Shown: piece after piece, positions 45,601-55,523 of the stretch
Layout of the letters: each line of letters starts with the position of its first letter
Numbering within the stretch: position 1 is the stretch's first letter
Assembly: GCF_023715745.1 (NCBI RefSeq)
Contig: NZ_JAMBOV010000001.1
Coordinates: forward strand, 186,001 to 250,000
From: Microbacterium oleivorans
GTDB taxonomy: Bacteria; Actinomycetota; Actinomycetes; Actinomycetales; Microbacteriaceae
DNA: 64,000 bases
Direction of reading: 5' to 3'
The notes under the pieces: model-generated
Database searches by the model: none
Told to the model about the DNA's origin: nothing
The model's input: the letters and a program-made list of their open reading frames with translations, nothing else
Made by a program: the position numbers and the translations under genes

Positions 45601-45957
45601 TCAGAACGCGGTGTCGGCGAAGTCGAGCTTGGTGATCCGGCCGCTGTCGTCGGTCCAGAACTGATACTCGAGCGCCACCACGCCGCCGGGGAAGTCCCCT
45701 TGGAGCCGGTACGACGCGCCGACCATGTCGTCGACCTCACGGGCGCCGAGGAACGTGACGGTCGTCGTGAAGAGGTCGATCGTCTCGTCGACCCAGGTGT
45801 CGATCTCCGCCCGCCCGCGGTGCGTGCGGCCTTCGTCCGACACCACCGCATCCTCGGTGAACAGCGCCTTCACCCCGCCCGCGTCGTGCGCCTGCCAGGC
45901 GTCCACGAACCCCCGCGCCGCGGTGGGCAGTTCCTGCATCTGGAGTGTCTTGCTCAT
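45601..45957 (-). CDS. SnoaL/NTF2-like protein (SgcJ/EcaC family)
   Basis: A 118-residue NTF2-fold protein: ARGFVDAWQAHDAGGVKALF, TEDAVVSDEGRTHRGRAEID, WVDETIDLFTTTVTFLGA and WTDDSGRITKLDF, typical of the SgcJ/EcaC/SnoaL-like group, whose members range from isomerases to accessory proteins. The ATG at 45957 has AAGGGA 8 nt upstream. It is divergent from a MarR gene; the MarR half-operator at 46015-46041 lies between them, so co-regulation with the SDR gene is likely. Confidence 0.78.
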   Translation of the reverse strand: MSKTLQMQELPTAARGFVDAWQAHDAGGVKALFTEDAVVSDEGRTHRGRAEIDTWVDETIDLFTTTVTFLGAREVDDMVGASYRLQGDFPGGVVALEYQFWTDDSGRITKLDFADTAF

Positions 45958-46014
45958 GATGTCCATCCCTTCATCCACAAGTCGCCTCGTGGTCTGTGTG
46001 TGAATTACCGTCCC

Positions 46015-46041
46015 ACAGGACAGTAATACCAAGAACTGTCG
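46015..46041. promoter_or_regulatory. MarR operator-like site between the NTF2-like and marR genes
   Basis: ACAGGACAGTA (46015-46025) followed by AACTGTCG (46034-46041) forms an imperfect inverted repeat. It shares the 11-mer ACAGGACAGTA with the perfect site at 46638-46665. The MarR gene begins 43 bp away. Confidence 0.65.
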
Positions 46042-46083
46042 CTCGGGACAATAAATTCCCCTCCGCGCCGCTAGAGTTCTGGC

Positions 46084-46614
46084 GTGGCACAGACACCCGA
46101 CCCGGACTCACGCCGGCCCCGCACGGCCGATGACTTCCCGTACCGCTCCGATCTGCTGGCGAACCTCAGCGCGCTGATCCTGCTGTGGGACTCGCCCGCT
46201 TTCCAGGGCAAGGTGCTCGCCCAGACAGGGGAGAGCATCGATCAGCAGTCGCACGCGACGCTGCGGCACCTCCTGGCCTGGGGGCCGATGCGCCCGACCG
46301 CGCTGTCCGAGGTGCTCGGCACCGGGGCGTCGCACGTGAGCAAGATCATCCGCCGTCTCGAGGCTGCCGGCTGGGTCACCCGGTCGACGGACCCCGCCGA
46401 CGGTCGGGCGACCCTGATCACCCTGACCGAGGCCGGCGAGGCGGCCGCGCACGGTGTCTACGCCCTCGGAGACCGCATGATCGCGGAGGTCCTCGAGGGG
46501 TGGTCCCACGAGGACGTCCGCGAGTACACGGCGCTCACCGCCCGTTTCGTCACCGATGCGATCGCATCGGCGGAGCGGATGCTGGAGCGAGGCCTGCTGC
46601 CCGCCCGGGACTGA
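46084..46614 (+). CDS. MarR-family transcriptional regulator
   Basis: A 176-residue MarR regulator. The winged-helix core is ATLRHLLAWGPMRPTALSEVL, GASHVSKIIRRLEAAGWVTR and STDPADGRATLITLTEAGEA (about 58-125). Start GTG at 46084. Two ACAGGACAGTA-containing sites flank it: one in the intergenic region with the NTF2-like gene and a perfect palindrome before the downstream SDR gene. It therefore likely represses itself, the NTF2-like gene and the SDR gene, with an unknown phenolic or similar ligand as inducer. Confidence 0.9.
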   Translation: MAQTPDPDSRRPRTADDFPYRSDLLANLSALILLWDSPAFQGKVLAQTGESIDQQSHATLRHLLAWGPMRPTALSEVLGTGASHVSKIIRRLEAAGWVTRSTDPADGRATLITLTEAGEAAAHGVYALGDRMIAEVLEGWSHEDVREYTALTARFVTDAIASAERMLERGLLPARD

Positions 46615-46638
46615 CCTCCCTCCCGAATTCATGTCTCA

Positions 46639-46665
46639 CAGGACAGTAGTTGTGTTACTGTCCTG
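46639..46665. promoter_or_regulatory. MarR operator upstream of the SDR gene
   Basis: Perfect inverted repeat CAGGACAGTA (46639-46648)/TACTGTCCTG (46656-46665) with a 7-nt spacer that starts 24 nt after the marR stop. The spacer/right arm includes a possible -10 region. It shares its left arm with the site at 46015. Confidence 0.75.
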
Positions 46666-46698
46666 CAGGACATGAAAGAACGAGAGATGGGAAGACGC

Positions 46699-47484
46699 AT
46701 GTCGAACACGGATCGCGAACGCCTCGACGGGCGCCGCGCACTGGTCACCGGCGGCACGAAGGGTACCGGCGCAGCCGTCGCCGCGAGACTGCGCGAACTC
46801 GGTGCCGATGTCTACGTCACGGCACGGTCGATGCCGGAGGGGTATGCCCACCCCGACCGGTTCGTCGCCGCCGACACCGCGACGGCCGACGGCACCGACC
46901 GGGTGGCCGCGGCCCTGACCGAGGCCGGAGGTGCCGAGATCATCGTGCACGTCGTCGGCGGGTCCTCGACGCCTCCCGGCGGTTTCGCCGCCGCGGATGA
47001 CGCGCAGTGGATCGCCGAGCTCCAGCTGAACCTGCTGGGCGCGGTGCGGATCGACCGCGCGCTGATCCCGGCGATGCTCGAGAAGGGTTCGGGAGTCGTC
47101 GTGCACGTGACGTCGATCCAGCGTGAGCAGCCGCTCCACGAGGCGACCCTGCCCTACGCCGCCGCGAAGGCGGCACTGCGGACCTACAGCAAGGGCCTCG
47201 CGAACGAGGTCGGCCCCCGGGGTGTGCGGGTGAACGCTGTCAGCCCCGGCGGCATCCGCACCGCGGGGTACGAGGTCTTCGCGGACCGCATCGCCGAGGC
47301 GAACGGGATCACGCGGGACGAGGCGAAGCAGCGGGTCATGGATTCGCTCGGGGGCGTCCCGCTCGGACGCTTCGCCGAGGTCGAGGAGGTGGCGGACCTC
47401 ATCGGATACCTCGTGTCGGACCGGGCGTCCGCCATCCTCGGCGCCGAGTACGTCGTCGACGGCGGGACGGTGCGCACGGTCTGA
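46699..47484 (+). CDS. Short-chain dehydrogenase/reductase (SDR)
   Basis: A 261-residue classical SDR. NAD(P)-binding motif TGGTKGTGAAVAARLRELG (about 17-35), a VVHVTSIQ stretch with the catalytic Ser, and YAAAKAALRTYSK with the catalytic Tyr/Lys pair; the C terminus is SAILGAEYVVDGGTVRTV. The nearest class is 3-oxoacyl-ACP-reductase-like; the substrate is unknown. The ATG at 46699 (GGGAAG 4 nt upstream) is used; in-frame ATGs at 46672 and 46687 are possible. A MarR palindrome precedes it. Confidence 0.9.
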   Translation: MSNTDRERLDGRRALVTGGTKGTGAAVAARLRELGADVYVTARSMPEGYAHPDRFVAADTATADGTDRVAAALTEAGGAEIIVHVVGGSSTPPGGFAAADDAQWIAELQLNLLGAVRIDRALIPAMLEKGSGVVVHVTSIQREQPLHEATLPYAAAKAALRTYSKGLANEVGPRGVRVNAVSPGGIRTAGYEVFADRIAEANGITRDEAKQRVMDSLGGVPLGRFAEVEEVADLIGYLVSDRASAILGAEYVVDGGTVRTV

Positions 47485-47494
47485 CGTCCCGTCA

Positions 47495-47576
47495 GCGGAT
47501 GCAATGGATCCGCGGCGACACGCCGACCCAGCGACGGATGCCGCGGCGCGGCGCGCGGCATCCGTTGCATCCCATG
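47495..47576. repeat. Dispersed palindromic repeat, copy 2
   Basis: It starts 11 bp after the SDR stop and ends 11 bp before the amylosucrase stop (convergent genes). Outer arms GGATGCAA/TTGCATCC; central phrase CGGCGACACGCCGACCC; inner hairpin CGGATGCCGCG/CGCGGCATCCG. Nearly identical in its 3' half to copy 1. Confidence 0.85.
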
Positions 47577-47586
47577 ACAGGCGGCG

Positions 47587-49479
47587 TCAGACCGGCCGCA
47601 CCCGCAGCCAACGGAACCCGTGCGCCGGCAGCTCGAGCCCGCCCGACAGGTCGACGCCATCGCCGGTGACGACGTCGGTGGCGTCGGCGCGGAACCCCGA
47701 CAGCGTCTGCGCGTCGATCGTCACCGCGTCGTCGCCGACGTTCGCGAGCACGAGCACGACGCCCCCACCGATGCGCTGGAAACCGACGACAGACAGATGC
47801 GGGGTGTGGAACGGCGTCAGCGGGATGTCGGCAAACTCCGGCGTCCGCCGACGCGCCTCGATCAGCGCTGTCAGGCGTGAGTGGATGCGGCCCGCGACCG
47901 TCGACGGGTCGTGCCGCGCCGCGAAGGCGGCCGGATCGGCGGCGGGGCGGTGCACCCACCGACTGTCGTCCGCGTGCGCCGGGTCGTCCCGGTAGCTGTA
48001 GTCGTTGAGCTGGCCGAGTTCGTCACCGAGGTAGAGCAGGGGGATGCCGCCGGTCGACAGCGCGAGCGCGTGGGCGAGGATCACGCGGTCCTCGCCGCCC
48101 GGGTCACCCGCCTCGACCCCGGCCAGCGAGGCGGTCGTCCCGGTGACGCGGGCGTCGCCGGTGTTCGGGTTCTCCTGGAACGGCACCCCGCGCGAGAAGG
48201 TGCCGGGGAACCGGCCGACGTAGAAGTCGTTGAGGAACCGGCGGTGGGAGTAGCCGTCGATCCCGAGGGTCGCGGCATCCTCGTCGGCGAAGGTCCAGCC
48301 GATGTCGTCGTGACTGCGCACGTAGTTGACCCAGGCTGTCCCCGCGGGCAGGGCATGCCGCTCGTCGAGAGCCTTCTGCAGCAGGCGGCCGTCGCGGGTC
48401 GCGAGCGCCTCCCACCCGAGCGCCATCTGCAGCGGGTTGTACGAGAGCTGGCACTCCTCGGTCGAGATGTAGCTGATGACCTCGTCGGGGTGCACGATCG
48501 CCTCGGACTTGAACAACACCGACGGCGCACCGAGCGACAGCACCTGGTTGAAGGCGCGCAGCAGCAGGTGCGCCTCGGGCAGCGACTCGCACGTCGTGCC
48601 GAGCCGCTTCCAGATGAAGGCGACGGCGTCCATCCGCAGCACCTCCACACCCTGGTTGGCGAGGAACAGCATCTCGCCCGCCATGGCGCGGAACACCGCG
48701 GGGTTCGCATAGTTGAGGTCCCACTGGAAGTGGTAGAACGTCGCCCAGATCCAGCGTCCGTCGGGCAGCTGCACGAACGCGCCGGGGTGGTCGTCGGGGA
48801 AGATCTCGCGGACGGTCTCTTCGTACCGATCGGGCATCGTCCGGTCGGGGAAGATCAGGTAGAAGTCCTCGTACCCGGGGACGCCCGCGACGGCTTTCCG
48901 CGCCCACTCATGCTCGTTGCTCGTGTGGTTGAAGATGAAGTCGACGACGAGCGAGATCCCGGCCTCGCGCAGGTCGGCCGCGAGCTCCGCGAGGTCCGCC
49001 ATCGTGCCGAGCTCCTCGTCGACGGCCCGGTAGCTCGACACCGCGTACCCGCCGTCGTTGTTCCCTTCGGGTGAGGCGAACAGCGGCATGAGGTGAAGGT
49101 AGGTGAGCCCCAGTTCCTGGAAGTAGGGGATGCGATCCCGGATGCCGCGCAGCGACCCCGCGTACCGGTCGACGTAGCAGACGCCGCCGAGCATCCTCTC
49201 CGACAGGTACCACCCCGGGTCTGCGGTCCGCCGTCGATCGAGCGCCTTCAGATCGGCGGGGCGGTCACGCCAGCTCGCAGCCGCCGACGCGACCACGGCT
49301 GCCAGCGCCTCCCGGCCGTCCTCGCGCTCGCCGTAGAGCTGGAGGAACAGGTCGTGCAGGACGGGAAGCGCCTCTTCGAGTCGCGCCGTGAACTCCGCGT
49401 CCGCTCCGCCCAGTTCTTCCGCGACGGCCACCCGGACGGCGTCGAGATCGTTGGTCGGATCGGGGCTCAGACGTGCCAT
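47587..49479 (-). CDS. Amylosucrase-type glycoside hydrolase (GH13)
   Basis: A 630-residue GH13 enzyme of the amylosucrase subfamily. The N-terminal helical domain (about 1-85) is followed by the barrel with YLHLMPLFASPEGNNDGGYAV, VVDFIFNHTSNEHEW, EVLRMDAVAFIWKRLGT with the nucleophile Asp, KSEAIVHP with the acid Glu, and VRSHDDIGWTF, all features of amylosucrases. A C-terminal beta domain ends the protein. Amylosucrase makes alpha-glucan from sucrose; a sucrose hydrolase/isomerase is an alternative. The ATG at 49479 precedes ARLSPDPTNDLDAVRVAV. Confidence 0.85.
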   Translation of the reverse strand: MARLSPDPTNDLDAVRVAVAEELGGADAEFTARLEEALPVLHDLFLQLYGEREDGREALAAVVASAAASWRDRPADLKALDRRRTADPGWYLSERMLGGVCYVDRYAGSLRGIRDRIPYFQELGLTYLHLMPLFASPEGNNDGGYAVSSYRAVDEELGTMADLAELAADLREAGISLVVDFIFNHTSNEHEWARKAVAGVPGYEDFYLIFPDRTMPDRYEETVREIFPDDHPGAFVQLPDGRWIWATFYHFQWDLNYANPAVFRAMAGEMLFLANQGVEVLRMDAVAFIWKRLGTTCESLPEAHLLLRAFNQVLSLGAPSVLFKSEAIVHPDEVISYISTEECQLSYNPLQMALGWEALATRDGRLLQKALDERHALPAGTAWVNYVRSHDDIGWTFADEDAATLGIDGYSHRRFLNDFYVGRFPGTFSRGVPFQENPNTGDARVTGTTASLAGVEAGDPGGEDRVILAHALALSTGGIPLLYLGDELGQLNDYSYRDDPAHADDSRWVHRPAADPAAFAARHDPSTVAGRIHSRLTALIEARRRTPEFADIPLTPFHTPHLSVVGFQRIGGGVVLVLANVGDDAVTIDAQTLSGFRADATDVVTGDGVDLSGGLELPAHGFRWLRVRPV

Positions 49480-49515
49480 GGTGCTCCCAGCGTCGGGTCG
49501 GTGATCCGCATCGTA

Positions 49516-49553
49516 GCGCGGCCGGGGACCGTCGATACGATCCCCGGCCGCGC
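49516..49553 (-). terminator. Terminator hairpin after the GntR-ABC operon
   Basis: A 13-bp perfect stem (GCGCGGCCGGGGA with TCCCCGGCCGCGC) has a 12-nt loop and lies 18 nt beyond the stop of the ABC permease gene, before the amylosucrase gene on the same strand. No long T tract follows. Confidence 0.7.
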
Positions 49554-49570
49554 CGGTGGCCGGTCTCTGC

Positions 49571-50266
49571 TCAGGCGATCGCGCGGCGTAGCATCCCGTA
49601 CGACAGAGCGGCGAGGAGCGCGCCGACCAGGACCATGACGCCGGTCAGTGCGATGGGGGTCAGCGACCCGAAGAATCCGAACACGTCGCCCCATGCCCGC
49701 AGCTGCCCGATCAGCCACATGGCGCCGATGAGGACGAAGCCCAGCGAGACGAGGACGATCGTGAGCACCAGGTTGCCCCAGCGCTTGTAGACGGTCGCGC
49801 CGCAGAATCCGACCACGAAGAACAGCATCGCGAGGATGAAGAAGAACAGTCCTGCGACGACCGGCCCCTGCGACCACACCCACGGCAGGTAGAACATGTA
49901 CCCGCCGATTCCCCACCCGCCGGTCGCCTGCTCGATGAGTCCGCCCACGATGAACAGCGCGGCCAGGACGACAGCGGTCAGCGCGGCCGTCAGGAGGGTG
50001 CCGACGTAGAACTCGCGCCGCGTCACGCTCATCGCCTGCGAGAACGGAAAGGTCAGGGTCAGCGCCTGCACACCGACGACGCCGAAGTACCACAGGGGTG
50101 CCTGGGCGCCGCCGCCGAACATCTCCGCGTCGACCCCGTTGCTCGCGATGAGACCGAAGATGGCGAGCGTGATCACGAGCGTGCCGCCCAGCACGATCAA
50201 CGGCACCCAGACATAGGTGGCGCGGTTGACCAGCTGCATGCGCACGACGTTGACGGTGCGGTTCAT
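49571..50266 (-). CDS. ABC transporter permease of a GntR-controlled exporter
   Basis: A 231-residue membrane protein with six predicted helices (about 17-40, 55-75, 87-110, 125-150, 165-185, 200-225). It has no recognised binding-protein-dependent permease motif and fits the short ABC-2 permease type encoded next to YtrA-like regulators. With the overlapping ATPase gene it forms a probable drug, peptide or lipid exporter. Its start ATG overlaps the ATPase stop by 4 bp. Confidence 0.8.
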   Translation of the reverse strand: MNRTVNVVRMQLVNRATYVWVPLIVLGGTLVITLAIFGLIASNGVDAEMFGGGAQAPLWYFGVVGVQALTLTFPFSQAMSVTRREFYVGTLLTAALTAVVLAALFIVGGLIEQATGGWGIGGYMFYLPWVWSQGPVVAGLFFFILAMLFFVVGFCGATVYKRWGNLVLTIVLVSLGFVLIGAMWLIGQLRAWGDVFGFFGSLTPIALTGVMVLVGALLAALSYGMLRRAIA

Positions 50267-51159
50267 CGGAGTGCTCCTTCGTCGGTGGTGGCGGCGCTCT
50301 GCGTCTGCCGCACGATGAGCTGCTGCAGGGAGACGGGAGTGACGTCGAGACCGGATGCCGCGATCTCGGCACGGTCTTCTCGGCTCAGTTCGCCGATCAT
50401 GGTCGCGCTGGTCACGCGGCCGAGGCTCTCGCGGTGGATGACCTCGCGGCCGGCGACGAACGCCTCGACGGCCGTCGACTCGCCGACGATCGTCGCGGCC
50501 CGCCCACGGACGGACTCGGTGTCCTCGTCCATGACGATGCGGCCGGCATCGATCACGATGACCTTCTCGAGCAGGTTCGACACCTCGTCGATCAGGTGGC
50601 TCGACAGGATGATGGTGCGCGGATGCTCCGCGTAGTCCTCGAGGAGCCGGTCGTAGAAGATCTGGCGGGCCACGGCATCCAGGCCCAGGTACGGCTCGTC
50701 GAAGAAGGTGACCTCGGCCCGCGCGGCGATGCCGATGATGACGCCGACGGCGGAGAGCTGACCGCGCGAGAGCTTCTTGATCCGCGTCTTCACGGGCAGT
50801 CGGAACTCCGCGATGAGCGTGTCGGCGAGGGCCTGGTCCCAGCGCGGGTAAAACAGGCGTGCGATGCGGAAGGCGTGCAGCGGCGTCGCGTCGTCGGGGT
50901 ACTTCTGGCTCTCGCGCACGAAGCACATGCGGCTGAGCACGGCGGGGTTCTCGTAGGGCGATTCGCCGAACACATGGACCTCGCCCGCGGTCGGGAAGTT
51001 CTGCGCCGTGAGGATCGACATGACGGTGGTCTTGCCGGCGCCGTTGCGGCCGAGCAGCCCGTAGATCGAGTCGCGCTCGATGGTGAACGAGATGTCGTCC
51101 ACGGCGGTGGTGTCACGGTAGCGCTTGGTGAGGTTCTTCACCTCGATGACGGCGGTCAT
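50263..51159 (-). CDS. ABC transporter ATP-binding protein
   Basis: A 298-residue exporter-type ATPase: Walker A GRNGAGKTT (about 37-45), signature KLSRGQLSAVGVIIG (LSRGQ instead of LSGGQ), Walker B VTFFDEPYLGLD and a C-terminal domain about 215-298. The short LSRGQ signature is common in YtrB-like ATPases that work with YtrA-type regulators. It overlaps gntR upstream (stop/start ATGA) and the permease downstream. Confidence 0.88.
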   Translation of the reverse strand: MTAVIEVKNLTKRYRDTTAVDDISFTIERDSIYGLLGRNGAGKTTVMSILTAQNFPTAGEVHVFGESPYENPAVLSRMCFVRESQKYPDDATPLHAFRIARLFYPRWDQALADTLIAEFRLPVKTRIKKLSRGQLSAVGVIIGIAARAEVTFFDEPYLGLDAVARQIFYDRLLEDYAEHPRTIILSSHLIDEVSNLLEKVIVIDAGRIVMDEDTESVRGRAATIVGESTAVEAFVAGREVIHRESLGRVTSATMIGELSREDRAEIAASGLDVTPVSLQQLIVRQTQSAATTDEGALR

Positions 51160-51539
51160 CGTGCGGTTCCTTTCGTTCCGGATGCGGTGGCGCGCTCCGC
51201 CAGCAGGCGCGCGAGGTCGTCGGGGCCGAGGCCGAGCTTGCGGGCCTCGGTGATCAGGGGATCGAGGTAGCGATCGGCGAAGGCCGCGCGGCGTTCAGTG
51301 AGCAGGAGGTCGCGCGCGCCGTCGGCGACGAACATGCCGATGCCGCGTCGCTTGACCAGCACTCCCTTGTCCGTGAGCATCGTGATCCCCTTCGCTGCGG
51401 TGGCCGGGTTGATGCGATGGAAGGCGGCGAGCTCGTTCGTCGACGGTGCCTGGTCCTGTTCGGACAGGCTGCCGTCGATGATCGAGTCCTCGATGCTCTC
51501 CGCGATCTGCTGGAAGAGCGGGCGTCCTTCATCGACCAT
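51156..51539 (-). CDS. GntR-family regulator, YtrA type
   Basis: A 127-residue YtrA-subfamily GntR protein: winged helix RPLFQQIAESIEDSIIDGSL, PSTNELAAFHRINPATAAKG and LTDKGVLVKRRGIGMFV, with a short C-terminal helical tail instead of a large effector domain. First gene of a three-gene operon with its ABC ATPase and permease. A GGTTA/TAACC-type palindrome lies 22-45 bp upstream, consistent with autorepression and induction by cell-envelope stress, as for other YtrA regulators. Confidence 0.88.
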   Translation of the reverse strand: MVDEGRPLFQQIAESIEDSIIDGSLSEQDQAPSTNELAAFHRINPATAAKGITMLTDKGVLVKRRGIGMFVADGARDLLLTERRAAFADRYLDPLITEARKLGLGPDDLARLLAERATASGTKGTAR

Positions 51540-51560
51540 TCCGACCCCGCGATGTTCGTT

Positions 51561-51584
51561 GGTTAGTTACATGAGTAGGTAACC
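51561..51584 (-). promoter_or_regulatory. Possible YtrA/GntR operator
   Basis: GGTTA (51561-51565) and TAACC (51580-51584) form an inverted repeat with an additional GTTAC/GTAGG pair between, in the promoter region of the gntR gene. GntR-family YtrA operators usually have this kind of short dyad. Confidence 0.5.
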
Positions 51585-51614
51585 ATGGAACCAAGAAGGT
51601 GTCAACACTCTCGT

Positions 51615-51705
51615 GCGTGCGCGGATGCAAGGGATCCGCGACGACACGCCGAGAGGGAACGGATGCCGCGGCGCGGCGCGCGGCATCCGATGCATCCGCG
51701 CACGC
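51615..51705. repeat. Dispersed palindromic repeat, copy 3
   Basis: About 91 bp with perfect 14-bp outer arms GCGTGCGCGGATGC/GCATCCGCGCACGC, the shared phrase ATCCGCGACGACACGCCGA, and the inner hairpin CGGATGCCGCG/CGCGGCATCCG. It lies between the start of gntR and the stop of the aminotransferase gene, all on the minus strand, and likely ends the aminotransferase transcript. Confidence 0.85.
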
Positions 51706-51724
51706 GGCGAAGGGTGGGTGGGAC

Positions 51725-52894
51725 TCAGGCGGACCGGACGGCCTGCCCGAGGCGGCGCACGATCTGCTCGAGGATCGGCCTCGGCGTCGCGAAGATGAGG
51801 CGGGTGAAGCCCGTTCCGGCGATCCCGCACATCGAGCCCTCGGTGAGGGTCACTCCCGCCTCGCGGGTGAAGAAGTCCGCCGGGCGGTCGCCGAGCCCGA
51901 CGGCGCGGAAGTCTAGCCAGCCGACGTACGTCCCCTCGGGCTTGGGCATCCATACGCCGGGCAGCTCTTCGGCGACCAGGTCGAGGAGGGTGTCGCGGCT
52001 CTGCTCGAGGTAGGGCACGAGGTCGGCGAGCCACGGGTCGCCGTCACGGTACGCGGTCGCGTTGGCGATGGCGCCGAGATTGCTCGTGCCGTGGCCGGCG
52101 AAGGGACCGAGCCGTTCCCAGGTCTCGCGATCCGCGTCGCTCGTGAGCACGAGCTGGGCGCACTTGAGGCCAGGGAGGTTCCACGCTTTCGACGCGCTCA
52201 TCGCCGTGATCGTGTGCTGCGCCGCGGCGGGCGAGACCGTCGCGTAGGGGATGTGGGTCGCGCCGCTGTAGACGAGCGGAGCCCAGATCTCGTCGGAGAA
52301 GACGCGGCCGCCGTTGCGCTCGACGACCGCGGAGATGGCGAGGAGCTCGTCCCGCGAGAACACGCGCCCCACCGGGTTGTAGGGGTTGCAGAGCAGGAGG
52401 AGGTTGCCCCCGTCGTCGAAGGCGCGCTGGAGGGCGTCGAGGTCGAACTCGTAGCGGCCGTCGCGGACGGCGAGCGGCACCTCGATCACCTCGCGCCCGC
52501 GCATCGGCGGCACGAACAGGAACGGCATGTACGACGGTGTCGGGACGATGATCTTCGAGCCCGGCGCGGAGCAGTGCTCCATGGCGAGCTCGAGACCCAT
52601 GATGACGTCGGGGACCGGTTGGACGTCGGATGCCGCCACCTGCCACCCGTACCGGCGGGCGACGAACTCGGCCGTCGCCTCGGACAGGTCGGCGCTGATC
52701 CCGCGCGGCATGTAGCCGAACGCGCCGTCGTCGACCGCGCGATGGAGGGCCTCGGTGATCTTCCGATCGATCCCGAAGTCCATCTCCGCCACGAACGCGC
52801 CCAGCGTTCCGTCGGCGGCTGACCACTTCGTCGCGCCCGTCGCTCGCAGCTGTTCGATGGTCGTCGCATCCATGCGTCGTGCGAACTCGCTCAT
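51725..52894 (-). CDS. PatB/MalY-type aminotransferase (probable cystathionine beta-lyase)
   Basis: A 389-residue PLP enzyme of fold type I, MalY/PatB branch: KWSAADGTLGAFVAEMDFG, YMPRGISADLSEATAEF, LLLCNPYNPVGRVFSRDEL, FSDEIWAPLVYSG and SASKAWNLPGLKCAQ, in which the Lys binds PLP. These enzymes cleave C-S bonds (cystathionine, other cysteine conjugates) and some also regulate. The start ATG at 52894 follows GGGG-type sequence; the next gene (proV) is divergent across 363 bp. Confidence 0.88.
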   Translation of the reverse strand: MSEFARRMDATTIEQLRATGATKWSAADGTLGAFVAEMDFGIDRKITEALHRAVDDGAFGYMPRGISADLSEATAEFVARRYGWQVAASDVQPVPDVIMGLELAMEHCSAPGSKIIVPTPSYMPFLFVPPMRGREVIEVPLAVRDGRYEFDLDALQRAFDDGGNLLLLCNPYNPVGRVFSRDELLAISAVVERNGGRVFSDEIWAPLVYSGATHIPYATVSPAAAQHTITAMSASKAWNLPGLKCAQLVLTSDADRETWERLGPFAGHGTSNLGAIANATAYRDGDPWLADLVPYLEQSRDTLLDLVAEELPGVWMPKPEGTYVGWLDFRAVGLGDRPADFFTREAGVTLTEGSMCGIAGTGFTRLIFATPRPILEQIVRRLGQAVRSA

Positions 52895-53257
52895 GCTGCT
52901 CCCCTTTTCCGGCCTCTCCGATTCTCGCCGATCGGGCCGAGATGATCGCCCCTGGCGCGCGCGTGATACCCACCGCCGAATGTTCATGCAACCTGATGGA
53001 TCGATTTGATCCCGATCAACCATCTTCGTTACCGTCGAAGAAGGGCCTCGCGCCCTCGACGACCAGTCCGCGCCCCTTCGAACCGACATCCTGAGGTGTC
53101 GACGACGAGCGGGCGTATGGTCGGCGGTCTGGATGACGAGCCCGATGTTCGTCGTCGGAGCGCTGCACTCGAGTGACGTTTTCGCTCGTGCGGATGCCGG
53201 TGACCGCCACCCGGGCGCTACCTATGCGGACGCGTGCGCGCCCGCCGAGGGAAGCAC
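52895..53257. other. 363-bp intergenic region between the aminotransferase and proV
   Basis: It must hold two divergent promoters. I see no gene. A short dyad GATCGATTTGATCCCGATC (52999-53017) and ATGG/CCAT flanks are present near the middle, but no confident operator. The last 20 bp carry GAGGGAAG as the proV ribosome-binding site. Confidence 0.5.
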
Positions 53258-54546
<1,289 letters not shown>

Positions 54547-54547
<1 letters not shown>

Positions 54548-55470
54548 TGGGTGACTTCCGCATCCCCCTCGGCGAGTGGGCCGAGACCGGCGTCGCCTGG
54601 ATCCGCGACACCCTCGGGTGGCTGCTGTCGGGCGTCTCGGCGGTCGTCGGCTGGTTCGTCGACGCGCTGGCGAACGCGCTACTCTCCCTCCCGATCGTCG
54701 CCGTGATCGTCCTGTTCGCCGCCCTCGCCTGGCTGCTGCGCTCGTGGCGCTTCGCGCTCGTCACGGTGATCGGCTTCGCCCTGATCCTCGGCGTGGGTCA
54801 GTGGGTGACCTCGATGCAGACGCTCGCGCTCGTGCTCGTCGCAGCGATCATCGCGGTCGTCATCGCCGTCCCCCTCGGCATCGCGGCGGCGCGCAACGAC
54901 ACGTTCAGCGCGATCCTGCGCCCCGTGCTCGACCTCATGCAGAGCATGCCGGCGTTCGTCTACCTGATCCCCGCGATCGTCTTCTTCAGCATCGGCGTCG
55001 TTCCGGGTGTCGTCGCGACGGTCATCTTCGCGCTGCCTCCGGGCGTGCGGCTCACCGAGCTCGGCATCCGCGGCGTCGACAGCGAGACCGTCGAAGCCGG
55101 TCACGCCTTCGGTGCCACACCGGGGCAGATCCTGCGCGGGGTGCAGCTGCCGCTCGCCATGCCGAGCATCATGGCGGGCGTCAACCAGTTGATCATGCTC
55201 GCCCTGTCGATGGCGGTCATCGCGGGCATCGCCGGCGCCGACGGTCTCGGCAAGGAGATCGTCCAGGCGATGTCCACCGTCGACATCGCGAAGGGCGTCG
55301 AGGCTGGCCTCAGCGTCGTGATCCTCGCCGTCTACCTCGACCGCCTCACCGGCGCCCTCGGCGCGCTGAAGGAGCAGCGCGGCTCACTGCTCGGCGCGCT
55401 CGCGCGCCGCCGCGGCCCCAAGGACGCGCGTCCGGCCTCCGCGCCGGAGCCGGTCCCCGCAACCGCCTGA
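54547..55470 (+). CDS. proW: Glycine betaine/proline ABC transporter permease
   Basis: A 307-residue ProW permease with about seven membrane helices. Characteristic segments are PLGIAAARNDTFSAILRPVLD, MQSMPAFVYLIPAIVFFSIG, AFGATPGQILRGVQLPLAMP (the EAA loop that contacts ProV) and NQLIMLALSMAVIAGIAGAD. A Pro/Ala/Arg tail ends the protein. Confidence 0.94.
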
Positions 55471-55523
55471 CCCCTCCCTGACCTGCACGATACGGAACCA
55501 GCAATCACATACGGAAGGCATTC

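Noticed and set aside
45505..51705. The dispersed repeats read as small coding regions or a CRISPR array
   Set aside because: The copies are kilobases apart, without spacers; the short open frames across them are artefacts of the repeat.
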